Assembly: GCA_902651635.1 (NCBI GenBank)
Contig: CACRSC010000012.1
Coordinates: 603,911-667,910 of the forward strand
Origin: Mastigamoeba balamuthi
Lineage: Eukaryota > Evosea > Mastigamoebida > Mastigamoebidae
Length of the DNA: 64,000 bases
Reading direction: 5' to 3'
In this document: in pieces, positions 1-11,865 of the stretch
Layout: each line of letters begins with the position of its first letter
How positions within the stretch are numbered: position 1 is the stretch's first letter
Made by a program: the position numbers and the translations under genes
Notes under the pieces: model-generated
Told to the model about the DNA's origin: nothing
The model's database searches: none
What the model saw: the letters and a program-made list of their open reading frames with translations, nothing else

Positions 1-387
1 CTTACCACAGACGCTGCAACGGGGCCGCCTTCATTCTCGAGGTCAGAGTCGTCGCGGGCGTCGTCCTGGTTGTGGGGGTGTGCTCAGTCGGGGGTGTGTG
101 GGCGACTGCGCACGTCGAGGGAGCGCTCGAGGCGCTGCTGGGCGATGGTCGCGAAGTAGGTCTGCTTGGTGGTCCGATCTCCTGTGGGGGGAAGGTGGTA
201 GTCACGGCACTGCGTCTGGGCTCGCCTGGTCCATACCATGAGACATCTTCCGCGCGGGCGCCGGTGCTGCGGCCAGCAAAACAGCGTCAGATACCGCCGC
301 GAAAGATCCGGGTATCTCGCCCCCTGGGTTGCAAAATTGGGTATCTCATCAAAGCGAAACCAACGGTTGGTCCAGCTCGCCCGCGCG
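1..387. other. No supported gene upstream of the RhoGAP gene
   Basis: Open frames here overlap on both strands and show no recognisable protein features. The stretch probably holds the promoter and 5' untranslated region of the gene starting at 388. Confidence 0.4.
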
Positions 388-3300
388 ATGCAGAGCCAGG
401 GTCCACCCAGCGACCCAAGGGGAACGGACGCGCCTGCCGTGCACCATTCCGAGTCGCCCCCCGCGAGCGGCCACGCCCGCCAGCTCACCGAGGAGCAGCC
501 CCCGGTCTCTGCAGCGCCGCGCCCGCGCTATCCCCCCATGCGCCGCGCGTGCACCGGTCTGCCGCTTCCTTCACCGGAGCCAGCGCTCCCCCACGCTTCT
601 CTCGCGCCGTCGGCCACGCCCCGCGACCCCCACGCGTCGGTCATTGCCGAGTTCGCGCGGCTGGGCATGGAGCTGGCGCGCAAGCTCGCCGAGGCTGGCA
701 AGGTGCTGGCCCGCTGCCACGGGAAGATCGGGAGGCAGCTCGCCCACGACGCCAACGCGGCCCTCGCCAGCATGCAGGCTGCCACAAGCGCGGGGCACAG
801 CGTGTGGGTCTCGCGGGCCTTCGCGGGCCCCAAGGGCAGCGACGGCTTCCTCCGGGATTTTGTCGCCAAGGTGCGCTGCTGCACAACTGTCACGATTTCC
901 GGAGTGTGATGGTCTTTGATTACGTAGCACTATTCGATTCGGTGCGACTGACAGGCCTTCCGGAACAGAGTGCGCAGGACATGCTCGGGGCGCTGCAGGT
1001 GGTGGACGCTGATGGGCACGCCGCCCTGCGCACGGTGCTCCAGGCGCCCTACAGGGCTGCCGAGGTGATGCGCGGGCAGGGCGACGCCCTCGCTCTGGCG
1101 TACATCGCGCAGATCACAGGGGCGAAGATCGCGGGGGCCACGGTCGCAGAAGCGCCCGCAGGCGTCTCGCAGGCGATCGAGGAGACCAGGTCAGCCGCCA
1201 AGCTGCTCGAGAGGGTGGACACGAGAGTCCTGTGCATGCTGGACGCCCGAGACCTCTTCAGGAAGACGCAGATGGCGCGCATGGAGATGCCCCCGCTCAA
1301 GTTCCCCCTGATCTCGCGGCAGAGCATCGCAAAGGTCGTGACTTCGGAGGAGTTCGGCGTCAGCGTCAGGGTGCCGGTGCTCCTTGTTACGCTGAACGAG
1401 GACGGCGTGGCGTTGCTTCTGCCTCAGGCTCCGGGAGGTGGGTCGCATCAAAATGACCGTGTTTCTCCTCACGTGGCTTTCAGGGAAATACAAGTTCAAG
1501 CTGCTGCAGTGGTACGCGTTCCAGGACCTGTATGTCATCAAATCTGCAACCCAGAGCCTGTCCGTGAAACTAGCAGTAGAGGTTTGCATACTCAACCCTC
1601 TTTCGGTTGGTGACTGAGCCCTCCCCTCCCCTCGCTCGGCAGGGCGGCGCACGTCTGCCACCAGGGTGGGTTCCCCAGGAGCAAGGCAAGTGGGAACTCG
1701 AAGGTGGTGTGATCATCGGCACGCCGCCTCCGCATAGGCTTAAGGTGCCTGCCTACCTCCGCGGTTCTTAACATCCTATTAACTGTCTTTGGCCTCAGAA
1801 ATTGCGCGAGATCGTGTTCCAGAGCGAGACGGAGAAGGAGGGGTTCGTGTCGCACCTCATTAATCCCAAGGTCGTCGCAGAGAACGAGTACAAGCTCCCG
1901 TACTCCATGATCGGCGAGCTCCTCGAGGACGTGCTGTCGTACGAGAACTCCTTCATGTTCTGCACGCAGCTGGTCCCCCTTCTCGTCCACAAGGCGCTGC
2001 ACCACCTCATCGGCAATGGCCTCGCGAAGCATAGGGTACTCGTAATAGGGGTGCCGGGGTCGGTTCCTCACTTGCTTGATGCAGCTTATCATGACCGACG
2101 CCAGCGACAAGGTGGCCCAGCTGCGGAGGCAGGCGTGCAGAGGCATCTTGGACCTGCAGCCGAACCAGTCTGTCGACGAGGTTGCGGAGCTACTCAAGTG
2201 TTTCCTGCGCGAGCTGCTACTCCCCGTGATCCCTCCAGACGTCCAAGACATGTTCCACAAGATCCAGTTCAGCACCGACCAGCAAAAGGCGATCGTCGCG
2301 GCCTTCGAGCAACTCAGGCCCGCCTGCAGGACCCTACTGCGCGAGCTCCTCTCGTTCTTCTCCATCGTCGTGGACAACCAGCATATCAACTATATAAACG
2401 CACAGTGCCTGGCATCCGTCGTTGCCCCATTGATCGCGCGGCCCTCTGAGAAAGGCGACTTCAGCACCGTCGTGGCCACGATGATCGGCATGTACTGGGA
2501 CCTCTTCGAGGCACCACAGGCGCCCCTGGCCCCTTTCTACTCCCCGATCGACTTCGTCGGGCTGAGGAGGAAGTTGCTGGGCCACGACAAGGCCATCCGC
2601 GTGATGAGCCTTTCGCCCGACAACAAGGAGATGTGGTCACTCGACTCGGGCGGCGAGACGCGTGTGTGGGACACTAAGAGGTGTAACCTCGTCAAGACGT
2701 TTTCCACCGAGGTGAAGATGCCCTCCGCCTGCTGTACTGCTGGCAAGAGCATATGGGTCGGCTCTCTGACCGGCGTGTACGTTTTCGATCCCGAGACGAA
2801 AGCCGTCACGAGCGTGGTACGTTTCTCGTAGGCCCCTGTGCTCTTTCTTTCTCACTTCACCCTCTCGCAGATACCGAGCATCACCGTGCTGTCTCTCACG
2901 TATGTGGCGTGCCGGGACGAGGTGTGGTGCGGGATGGACGGGACGATCATGATGTTCAAGGCCAGCGGCGGCGTCGACTTGACCGATGGCGTTGTGATCG
3001 AGGCCCCGGAGGAGGAGGGCTCGCGTATCACGTTCTTCGCCATCTGCGTCGCCTCTACCAACTGCGTCTGGGCCGGCGGCCACAGGAAGGGCGTGTCGAT
3101 GCAAATGGTGCGCACTAGCCGTTGAGTGTTTGGCATCTGACCGCGGGTGTGGCCGCTCAGGTCCACGTGTACGACCTCGTGGGGGGCAAGTACGAGTGTG
3201 TGATGAAGCTGCCGAGCCACCCCAAGAAAATCACGTCGATCAAGGCGATCGGCGAGCAAATGTGGATGACGTCGGACGACTGCACAATCAGCGCGTGGGA

Positions 3301-3715
3301 CTCGAACACGTACGTGCGCCTGCGAACGATGGAGGCGCACATGGGCAGCGTCTTCTGGCTGTCGCCGCTCCCCGACCAGGTCTGGTCGTGCAGCTGGGAC
3401 AAGACGATCAGGATCTGGGACACCGAGTCGTTCGAGTGCCTCGGCGTCATCCGAGGTTACCACACCGACACAGTCAGCCACCTCGTGTCCTGCGTCGACG
3501 AGGCAAACTCGGTGTGGAACATCTGGTCCGCCTCGTTCGACAAGGTAGCGTCTTCCAACGGTTTTTCCCCTTCGTTTTTTTTCTTTGGCGTATCTCACGT
3601 AACCTTCTAATCCGGCGCGCACGCATAGTCGCTGTGCGTATGGTCTGTCCGGCCGCTGCCGTCGCAGACACAGAAGAATGCTCAAGGCCCGGCCGACTCT
3701 GCGACAACGAAATAA
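388..3715 (+). CDS. RhoGAP protein with PH-like domain and WD40-type beta-propeller
   Basis: Multi-exon gene, about 908 residues. Exons: 388-870, 969(or 978)-1437, 1484-1581, 1799-2035, 2085-2816, 2871-3107, 3161-3544, 3629-3715; all join in frame at GT-AG sites. Order seen: proline/serine-rich start, an alpha-helical, possibly BAR-like stretch (about 90-320), a PH-like segment split over three exons ending in a helix with QSETEKEGF, a RhoGAP domain (ELLKCFLRELLLPVIP and the following helices), then a C-terminal propeller with WD repeats (VWDTKR, AWDSNT, IWDTES). Such proteins tie membrane binding to down-regulation of Rho/Rac GTPases; a Rho GTPase is encoded at 21876-22768. By eye the residue at the arginine-finger position is not Arg (KHRLIMTD where GIFRVSG is usual). 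The ATG at 388 is the last one before the conserved part but the N-terminus is uncertain. Confidence 0.75.
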
Positions 3716-3869
3716 CGCCCGGGTGCTGAAAGAAAAAAAAGCAGCTGAAAGCTAAACTTGTTGTTTTGAACGAATTGAAACAAACGAATCGAAGGCTATA
3801 CAGAAAGTTAGTTACATGTCGTTGTGGTCGCTGAGGGGAGAGGGCGCTAGCGCGCGCTGAAGCTGTTGT

Positions 3870-5012
3870 CTAGGTCCTGCAGACGGACGAGGGCCCGCTC
3901 TGCTGAAGAAACGCGGACTTGGTCGACTGCAGGTAGAGGTTGTGCTCGGACTTGAGCCTGGTGGCGAGGCGGAACTTCTTCTCGCCCTCGGCGCGGTTGA
4001 GCAGGACGAGGGCGCAGTTCTCGGGGTTCCAGAGGTCGTGGAACGTCTCGACGGTCCAGTGGAAGTAGCGCATGAGGAACAGGCGCATCGTGATGCCGTG
4101 CGTGACAATCACGAGGTTCTTGACGATGCGCCCGCAGTCAAACTGGCGGAACAGCGTCTCGAGGAAGCTCGAGACCCTGTCGTAGACGTCGGCGCCGCTC
4201 TCGCCCTCGGGGAAGCGGTAGTAGAAGCTGCCCACCTCGCGGCGCTCCTTCATGCGCTGCTCCATCTTGGCAGCCTCCTGGAAATTGCCCCACTCCTGCT
4301 CCCTGACCCTGGGGTCCTCCCGGACAGAGTACTGGCTCGGGTCGAACGACTTGACTATCTCCGTCAAAGTCATCCTGTGTGGACGCGCGGAGGAACGCGG
4401 GCCGAATGATCGATCATGAGCAACGACGAAACTAGGGGGTTGCACAGGCGGAAAGCCCTGGAAACAGGGAAAAAGACGACGGACCTGGTACGACGGTAGG
4501 GGCTCACGATGAAGACAGTGCTCTCGTCGCCGACAATCTCCCTGAGCTTGCGGCCGACGTCCTGCGCCTGCAGCACGCCTTTTGCTGCGCGGTGCGGTGC
4601 AGTCGGCGAAAAGCAGTCAGTGAACAACGTTCTCGGTATCTTCTCGAAATAGGTGCAGCGCAGGGCGGGAACCCAGGCAGCCCAACCAACTTAACGCACG
4701 CGAGAGTCCTATCTTGTTGTCGGGCGTGTGCGCGTAGATCCTGCGCGGCGGCGGGCGAGCGGGTGAGCACGGAGCAGCGCGGGGGGGCAGGATAAAGCGG
4801 CGCAATTTGGGAACTTACATCCTGTCGACGTTGGCGTCGGACTCGCCGTGCCGCACGAGCAGGATGCGCTGCGGCCACATGGAGTACCGACGCAGGCTCT
4901 GCCACCGCAGGTACTCGCGGAACATTTTCTGTTGCTCTGGGGGAAAACCAGGCACGTCGGGTTCGTCGAACGACGGGCTCACCGACAGCACCGGGGTGAT
5001 GAAGTCGCTCAT
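3870..5012 (-). CDS. Histidine phosphatase (phosphoglycerate mutase-like, DET1 type)
   Basis: Four exons, 5012-4819, 4740-4700, 4584-4485 and 4374-3870, give 279 residues in one frame. Visible marks of the branch: the phosphate-accepting histidine in LLVRHGESDAN, then IYAHTPDNKIGL, VSPYRRTR, REQEWGNFQ, RFPEGESGADVYDRVSSFLE and the second catalytic histidine in IVTHGITMRLFLMRYF. This combination matches the plant/fungal DET1-like group of broad-specificity acid phosphatases rather than glycolytic mutase. Introns have GTAAGT, GTGCGT and GTCCGT donors. Its 3' end faces the RhoGAP gene, 155 bases away (convergent). No signal peptide is seen, so it is probably cytosolic. Substrate cannot be read from sequence. 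Confidence 0.85.
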
Positions 5013-5631
5013 AGTTTATTTTTGTGTGTTGGTATGAGTGAAATGAGGTGTACCTCTTGATTTTCTCCACCGGCGCTCCGTGTGCGGATCGGCCGAGATT
5101 GTGCCTGGTCGCCCGACGGCCGGGCCGGGCCCCTCCGGCGGTCTACGAAGCTCGCGCCGCAGTCCAGAGCGGCCATCGTGTATGGCTAATTCACTTTTGA
5201 GTGAAAGCAGTTTTTGCCACGTTCTGTATGATTCGGGACATTCACGTCTCTTTCACGCATTTCAAACAAAGTTCAGCGCCCCGTGCGCACAGCGGAAAAG
5301 CACACGTGGGCGGAGAAACCCGGGCTGCGAATCTTCTCAGAAACCACGCGCGGTGGCCATGAGCCCGCCTAGGGGAAGGCCAATCACAGCCGGCCCAGAC
5401 AAGCATGATGTGCCGTTTTCTTCCCTCTCTGAGCCATCTCACAGCCCGCATACGCCACAGCCCTCCCGCCGAGGGCGAGCGATGTTGCGGACTCACTTTT
5501 CCCAAGATATCGTACTTAGGATTCGTTGCTATTGGACGTCCAAATAAGCAAGGGCGGTGTTACCCCGTGAGGTCTGCTCTTAAGTCCTTATTTGAAGAGA
5601 AAGAGGCTTGAACGCTTCAACGTGGTTCTAA
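5013..5631. other. Intergenic, nothing recognised
   Basis: Stretch between the phosphatase start and the TIR element. Frames here are short, unspliced and without recognisable motifs. It should hold the phosphatase promoter. Confidence 0.4.
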
Positions 5632-6630
5632 TTGTTGGGTCCCTCCCGAGAGATATTAGTGATCACTCACCCCCCAAAAGTGATCACTCAAATCTCACCT
5701 CCACGTCAGGAATTCATCCGCAGTGCACGAAAGGCCCCCACATGTGGTGGAGGGCGCTCAAGCACAGAGAAATACATGAGTATGTGTCAATGCCTTTCCC
5801 TGCCCATGGTGTACCGTCTTGACAGTTACACGGCTCTCGTTGCAAGGCCAGAATGTGATCCAGGGACCATGACACTGGCAGGGCACCCCAAGTGCCTGCT
5901 GTGCAGGAGTGGCAAGTTTGCACTCCACGTGACTGCCGTGCATGCCCTGCACTGCAGGGACATTAGCACTACAACGTCGTTGTGCACGTGCTGCCCTGCT
6001 AACACCTTCCAGCCCTGCGAGGGCATCACCTCGTGCCTTGCTTGCGACCCAGGGGCCTACAGCCCTGTGGGCACCGCCTCGTGCATGCTGTGCGCTGCAG
6101 GGGCATTCAACAATGCCTCTGGGTTGCCATCATGCGCCCGCTGCCCTGTGGGAACCTTCCAGCCCAACAAGGGCACCTCGTCCTGCTGTGCCTGTGATGG
6201 GGGGGACCCCTACAGCTCGGGCGGTGCCACCTCATGCGCTCCATGCACCGTGGGCACTGTGCAGCCACTGGTGGGCAGTGCATTGTGCGAGGCCTGTGAG
6301 CTCGGTAGCTCGTCCAAGGGCATGAGCAGCATGGACAGCTGCGTGCCCCGTGGGGACGTACAGTAACCAGGGCACACCTGCATACCACGACTGCAGAGGT
6401 TATGCCCAGAGGGCTCGGACAACTATGCTGCATGCGCCCAGCAGCTACATGCCCAATGTGATGGCGTCCATGCGAGTCAGCATCAATGGGACCACAGCAA
6501 CGAGTCAGGGGCGTCATGGTGCGAGCTCTGCGGGTAGGAGAAATAGCAGATTCTCTGACTCATCCCCCTGATTTCAGTGATCACTCCAAGATATTAGTGA
6601 TCAGTGATCACCCCGGGAGGGACCCAATTG
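5632..6630. mobile_element. Non-autonomous TIR element with 3-bp target duplication
   Basis: The element runs from TTGGGTCCCTCCCG at 5635 to its inverted copy CGGGAGGGACCCAA ending at 6627, with TTG on each side (5632-5634 and 6628-6630) as a candidate target-site duplication. Inside the ends, sub-terminal blocks with ATATTAGTGATCACT and extra TGATCACT palindromes are also inverted with respect to each other. No transposase is encoded; the interior holds only a cysteine-rich reading frame. This looks like a MITE or Pack-type DNA transposon that picked up host coding sequence. Confidence 0.7.
5773..6366 (+). CDS. Cysteine-rich GCC2/GCC3 (ephrin-receptor-like) fragment inside the TIR element
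   Basis: An open frame of about 197 codons after the ATG at 5773. From about 6000 it shows tandem units of roughly 24-25 residues: CLACDPGAYSPVGTASC, CARCPVGTFQPNKGTSSC, CAPCTVGTVQPLVGSALC. This CxxCxxGxxxxxxGxxxC pattern is that of GCC2/GCC3, TNFR-like extracellular repeats common in protist surface proteins. No signal peptide or membrane segment is present and no upstream exon is apparent, so it reads as a captured internal fragment rather than a complete gene. The frame has stayed open, which argues for either recent capture or use. Confidence 0.5.
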   Translation, partial: YMSMCQCLSLPMVYRLDSYTALVARPECDPGTMTLAGHPKCLLCRSGKFALHVTAVHALHCRDISTTTSLCTCCPANTFQPCEGITSCLACDPGAYSPVGTASCMLCAAGAFNNASGLPSCARCPVGTFQPNKGTSSCCACDGGDPYSSGGATSCAPCTVGTVQPLVGSALCEACELGSSSKGMSSMDSCVPRGDVQ

Positions 6631-7131
6631 TGGACGCATTGGGTCCTAAGACCCGAAATCCAGCACAGATACCAAACTGTCGAATCTCGGCGAGATTTCT
6701 TCACAGCCACTGAGGTTATCCACTGAGTGTATTGACGACACCAACAGAAGACAGCAATGGCTTTGTGGCCACATGGCAACTTCTTATGAGCGGGAGATTC
6801 GCAGACACGAGGGCTGGGGCAGGCGGATATAGGCGGTTGAACAGAGTGAAGTTTGTTGTTTCTTCAAGCAAAATCAGATTGTGGTATTTCTACATCACAA
6901 CCGATTTGTTCAATAACAAGGTTCCATATGCAAACCGCGATCACGGTGTCACACGCATCTCTCTCCCGATGGCTCTGCTACTGCCTGAGGCAGCGAAGGG
7001 TCTCTCTTTACCTGATATTCTGTGTACTTTCAGTCGACAAACGTGTCAACCGGGCAATGTCAGTTGAGATGCGCGATCTAAAAAACCCTGGAGCATCCCG
7101 ATAACTCCTCACATTTTGTCAACACACCAGC
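6631..7131. other. Intergenic upstream of polygalacturonase copy 1
   Basis: AT-richer stretch; no supported gene. It ends with a leader resembling that of the inverted paralogue, both having CAACAC shortly before ATGATGAAG. Confidence 0.4.
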
Positions 7132-8423
7132 ATGATGAAGACTGCAGTCGTCGCTCTTCTGCTGTGCGCCGCGATCGTACAGGCCAAGACGATCTCGGGC
7201 AGATACGTGTCGGTCGCCATCGGCGACAGCGTCTACGACGTCACCAAGTTCGGCGCTCGTGGCGACGGCAGGACCGACGACAGCGAGCCGATCCACAGAG
7301 GGCACTGGACGCCGCTGCCCATAGGGGAGGCACTGTCGTGATCCCTGCAGGCCGGACGTTCCTCTTCAAGACCGTGACGATAAAGGGCGACCACACGGAG
7401 CTCAAGATCGACGGCACTCTGGTCATCTCCGGCGATCACGCGCACTGGCCCTCGTCCGCCAAGGCGGCCATCTCGATCACAGCCAAGAGCAACGTCGCGA
7501 TCACGGGCTCGGGGACCATCGACGGGCAGGGAGCCTCGTGGTGGGCGAACCTGAGGAACAAGGCGCGCCCGAGGACCATCTACCCGCACAACGTGAACAC
7601 GATGATTGTCTCGGGCATCACGGTCAAGGACTGCCCGTACCACTGCCTGCAGATGTACTCGAGCAACACCGAAATCTTCGGCATCACGCTCCGCACTCCC
7701 CCGTCGACCGGCATCGCAAAGCCCTCGCACAACACCGACGGCATCGACATCCACGGCGACAACTTCTGGGGTGCGAACGGGTCAGGATCATCCACAACTT
7801 ACAAACCGCAAAATGCGTGACCTCATCGTACAGTTCACAACTGCGACATCTCCGTGGGCGATGACAACGTGGCGATCCACTCGAGCAGGGTGCTCGTCGA
7901 GGACTGTCAGTTCGGCACCGGCCACGGCGCGTCCATCGGCTCGCTGTGCTCCGAGAGGATCTCTGACATCACCGTCAAGAACGTGCACTTTACGGGTACC
8001 ACTGCGGGAGCTCGCATCAAGACGGTCCCCGGCTGCCCCGGGTCGCTCTCCAACGTGTGGTTCCGCGACCTGATCCTCAAGGACGTCAAGAAGACCATAG
8101 AGCTGGGCATGTTCTACAAGCTCAGCGAGGCCAAGCCTTCCACGCACGGGACGTTCAAGATCAGCAACATCAACTACGTCAACATCCAGAGCACCAATTC
8201 GGGCGCTGCCGGCGAGTTCCTGTGCGACCCCAAGAGCCCCTGCGGCATCAACATGCACGACGTCGTCATCTCCGGCAAGAGCAAGAGCCTGGCCTACAAG
8301 TGCAGCCACGTCGTCGGCAAGGCCACCGGCCAGGAGAGCCCTCGCCCCTGCGTCGCCCACGGCGCGGCCCGCGGCATCGAGAGCAACTACACCGACGACG
8401 CCGTCGATGTCCAGAACAACTAG
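7132..8423 (+). pseudogene. Polygalacturonase (GH28) copy 1, frameshifted
   Basis: Secreted pectin hydrolase relative with signal peptide (MMKTAVVALLLCAAIVQA). Two exons, 7132-7770 and 7834-8423, split at exactly the same place as the paralogue at 16723-17981. GH28 marks are all present: NTDGID, VGDDN, GHGASIGSL and RIK. Exon 1 is 639 bases where the intact paralogue has 634: around 7290-7300 (ATCCACAGAGGGCA) the frame shifts, best explained by two extra bases (CA duplicated in CCACAG). Without correction translation ends at 7339. Either a recent pseudogene or a base-calling error; the remainder is uninterrupted to the stop at 8421-8423, so decay must be young. It would act outside the cell on polygalacturonate from plants. 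Confidence 0.8.
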
Positions 8424-8761
8424 AGCGCCGCCGAAACCTACGACGAGGGCAAGGACATCGAGAGCCAGACGCCCGAAAGGGCAGAGTCGTTGCTGCGGGC
8501 TCTTTTCTATCTCTCAGCCGTTGCCTCGCACCTCTGAGGGTCTCCAAGGAAACACTGAATAGCAATCAACCGCTTGGTGAATCCTCATTGTTGGCACGCC
8601 TGTGCTGGTGCGGTCAGCGTGCTGATCCGCCAGGGCGCCCAAATTTCCAGATCCTGACGTACGAGTGACGACGGAAAAATCTAGCGAGATACCGGGAGCA
8701 GCGCGCGACAGAGATTTGCTCACGCAGAGAGAATTTCGGAGTGTCTGTTTGTGCAGTCGAG
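8424..8761. other. Intergenic, nothing recognised
   Basis: Between the polygalacturonase stop and the kinase start codon, same direction. No protein feature seen; presumed terminator of one gene and promoter of the next. Confidence 0.4.
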
Positions 8762-11700
8762 ATGAGCGACGATCAGGCGGCGAGCGACACTCGCCCCGAC
8801 GACGCCGATTCCACCGGTTCCGTCGTCTCCTTCGCCGACGAATCGGTCGTGCGCGCCTCCCCCACGTCGCGCTGCCGCCGCCCCCCTCCTCGGAACTGCA
8901 CCAATTCTCTGGCCGGGGGAGGCGGTTCTCACGCCGGTTCTCGCGCCGTCCCAGGACCCCACGGAGATATACCAGCTCATCGGGCAGCTGGGCGAAGGGT
9001 GCGCCTGGTCTTTTCGCGCCCCGAATGCGATATTTGCGAAGAAGCGGCTACTGGGCTGTCAGTGCCCCTTCGATTTCCGTCGTCTCTTGGGCGCTCTCCG
9101 CTGGCCACCCGCGGTTCCCCCCGTGCAGCTCACACGTGCCCTGCGCGGCCTGCCACCTCCCCCCAGGGCGTACGGGTCCGTGTGGCACGCGAGGCGCAGG
9201 GAGACGGACGAGGAGTACGCCGTCAAGGTGCTGCAGATCGAGACGGACTTCGAGGACGTCCGCCGCGAGATCGAGTTCATGAAGAGCGCGGCGCACCCCA
9301 ACGTCTGCCAGTACTTCGGGTCCTACTACCGCGACCCGGACCTCTGGGTACCGCTGCCGCTGCCCCCCTTTCTTTCTGAGTACCTGTTTGTTTGTTTTCT
9401 TTTCGCCAGTTTGTTTTGTTCTTTTTCTCGCTTTTCGGGTTTTGTTCTGCGGTGGTGGCGCGCGAAAAGCTGAACTGACAGCCAACCTCGCCGGGCCAGA
9501 TCGTGATGGAGTACTGCGCCGGCGGGTCGTGCGCGGACATGATGCGCGTGTGCAGGAGGCCGTTCAACGAGCAGATGATCTCTGCGGTCATCCGCGACAC
9601 TCTGCGCGGCCTCAGCTACATCCACTCGCTGCGCAAGATCCACAGGTCCGTTGCCTCCTTCATTCCCTTCCTTTGTGTTGGCTTGTTGCCTTCTTCCCAT
9701 CCTTCTTTCCTTCCACTCTTTTCTCCTTTTTCTCCCTTTCCTCCTGTGCCACAGCGGCCAGGCGGGCGTCCCCTGACAGCAGGTCCCTGCGCAGAGACAT
9801 CAAGGCCGGCAACATCCTTGTGAACAGCAAGGGAGAGGCCAAGATCGGTGCGCCCCGATGATTGCGCAGCGCAGCGCGGGCTCTGCGTGGCCCGCGCGGT
9901 GTGTTTTGCTGTGTCGGCACTGATCTCGGCGCGGGGGTTGCCAGCCGACTTCGGGGTCAGCGGGGAGCTCACGGGCACCATGTCGCGAATGAACACCGTC
10001 ATCGGCTCCCCGTTCTGGTGCGGGCCCCCCAGTGGCCTTGCCCTCCAGGCGGCACTTGTCTGATTGCGGCCACTGCGCTGCCTCGCAGGATGGCCCCCGA
10101 GATCATTATGGAGGTTGGCTACAGCAGCAAGGTCGACATCTGGTGCAGCCGTTGTGCCCTCTCACTGCCCCCTGCTCGCTTTGCACTCACACGCGTTCTT
10201 CTATCGCTCTCTCTCCCCCCCCCCTTGTGACTGTGCCGTGGCCGGCCGTCGCCAGGTCCCTTGGGATCACATGCGTGGAGCTCGCGGAGACGCTGCCGCC
10301 GCTGGCAGAGATACACCCCATGCGCGCGATCTTCCTGATACCGAGCAGGCCGCCCCCGACGTTCACGGACCCCAGCATGTGGTCCCCCGCGTTCAACAGC
10401 TTCGTCACGAGGTGCCTGCAGAAGGACCCTGCGCTCAGGGCCTCTGCCGACGACCTGCTGACGGACCCGTTCATCGCCAACTCGTCGTCGAGCACCTGCC
10501 TGCTGCGCATGCTCGAGGAGCAGGCGCAGGTCATCAAGCAGCTCGGCAGGGCCGAGGCCCTGGGCCTCGGCGAGGAGTTCATCGAGGACAGCATCGCCAC
10601 GCAGAGCCGCGCAGCGCTCATCGAGTCGTCGGTGGACTCGTACTACGCGCCGGACAGCAAGCAGCCGTCGCCGATGATGGGGCGTGACGACACTGTGCAG
10701 CCCTCTGGAGTGGTGCGCCGCCACGCTCAGCTGCCTTCCCGCCGCTTCCCGCTGCTCTCTAGTCCCTAGACGTCGTTGCTCAACGCGCCCGAACGCTGTG
10801 ATTGTAGCCGGCGTCTCCTCTGATGTCCGTCAATGCAGGCGACTCGATGGTCATCAAGACGCCGCTCCTCCAGGCCAACGCGTGCGACTCGATGGTCGTC
10901 AAGAACGTGCCGCAGGTCCCGCAGAGGGAGTCGATGCTGGTCCGCCAGAGGAAGCGCCGCACGGTGGCGTTCGCGTCGCCCACAGTGTTCCTGTCCAAGC
11001 GCGAGAGCGTGCACTACGAGCGCGTGATGATGCAGCAGATGATGCAGGCCCAGGCCGCTCAGGCGCAGCAGGGCGTGATAGAAAAGCTTGTGCAGGAGCG
11101 CACGATTCGCGCGTTCTCCTCGCCCGTGCCTCCTGCGCCGAACTTGATCCCTGCTGCCAGCGCGTCGCCGCCGACAGACGTGGTCCTGTCGCTCAAGCAG
11201 GCGCGCGCCCAGGAAACGCCAGCGGCACCCGCGGTGGCGACTGCGACCCCGAAGCAACCGCAGGAGAAGCCGGCCGTGGCCCTGACACCGAAGACGCCCC
11301 TGCTGGACAGGACCGCGGCAACAGCGATAGCCCTGACCCCGAAGCAATCGCCGGTCAGGCAGGAGAAGCCGCGCCAGGACTCGCCGAAGCTCGTCCGCCA
11401 GACATCGAACAACGTCATCGACCACACACCGAAGAACTCGGCGGACCTTTCCATCATCATGCAGCACACGATAGAGAAGCTGGTTGCAGAGAAGCGCCTT
11501 GTGGAGGCCGGTGCGCGTCTCTCCACTCTCGCAGGCCACGCAGGTCCTAATTGTCTGCCTCCACAGAGCTCGAGAGACTTCGGAGCGAGCTCGAGTGCAC
11601 ACACAAGGAGAAGGACTTATTGCGCCGCAAGTTCTTCGGGTCTCTGGTGCTGTCGATCAAGCTCGAGGGCCAGCTGCTGGGGTGGACGACCTCGGTGACG

Positions 11701-11865
11701 CAGACGGCGGCAGACCTGTGGGAGACTGTGATGGCAGAGAACGTACCGGAGGAGTCGTGGAAGGAGTGGATCATGCGGTCTCTTGCGCCTGACTACTGCG
11801 CGTCGATCGACGCGCGCAGGGCGTCTAGCATGCCGACGATCCCCCTGATCACCACCAAACCCTGA
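8762..11865 (+). CDS. Ste20-family kinase, MST/Hippo (GCK-II) type
   Basis: Ten exons, about 697 residues: 8762-8848, 8955-8998, 9167-9347, 9500-9645, 9795-9847, 9945-10017, 10089-10142, 10256-10709, 10808-11510, 11567-11865. All joins restore conserved kinase motifs: LGEGAYGSVW (glycine loop), EYAVKVL (lysine), IHRDIKAGNIL (catalytic loop), ADFGVSG, VIGSPFWMAPEII (activation segment) and WSLGITCVELAE. The run ADIHPMRAIF-like EIHPMRAIFLIP is typical of MST1/2 and Dictyostelium Krs1. The tail has a repeated DSMV motif, a long Pro/Thr/Lys-rich linker with many TPK sites and a predicted C-terminal coiled coil (ELERLRSELECTHKEKD). I do not recognise a SARAH domain. Donors are nearly all GTGCGN. 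The exon 8-9 junction is the least certain. Confidence 0.85.

Noticed and set aside
72-1613. A long continuous plus-strand frame of 513 codons at the left end.
   Set aside because: Only 978-1437 of it is the RhoGAP exon; the rest runs through introns and the wrong frame of exon 1, and stays open because of high GC.
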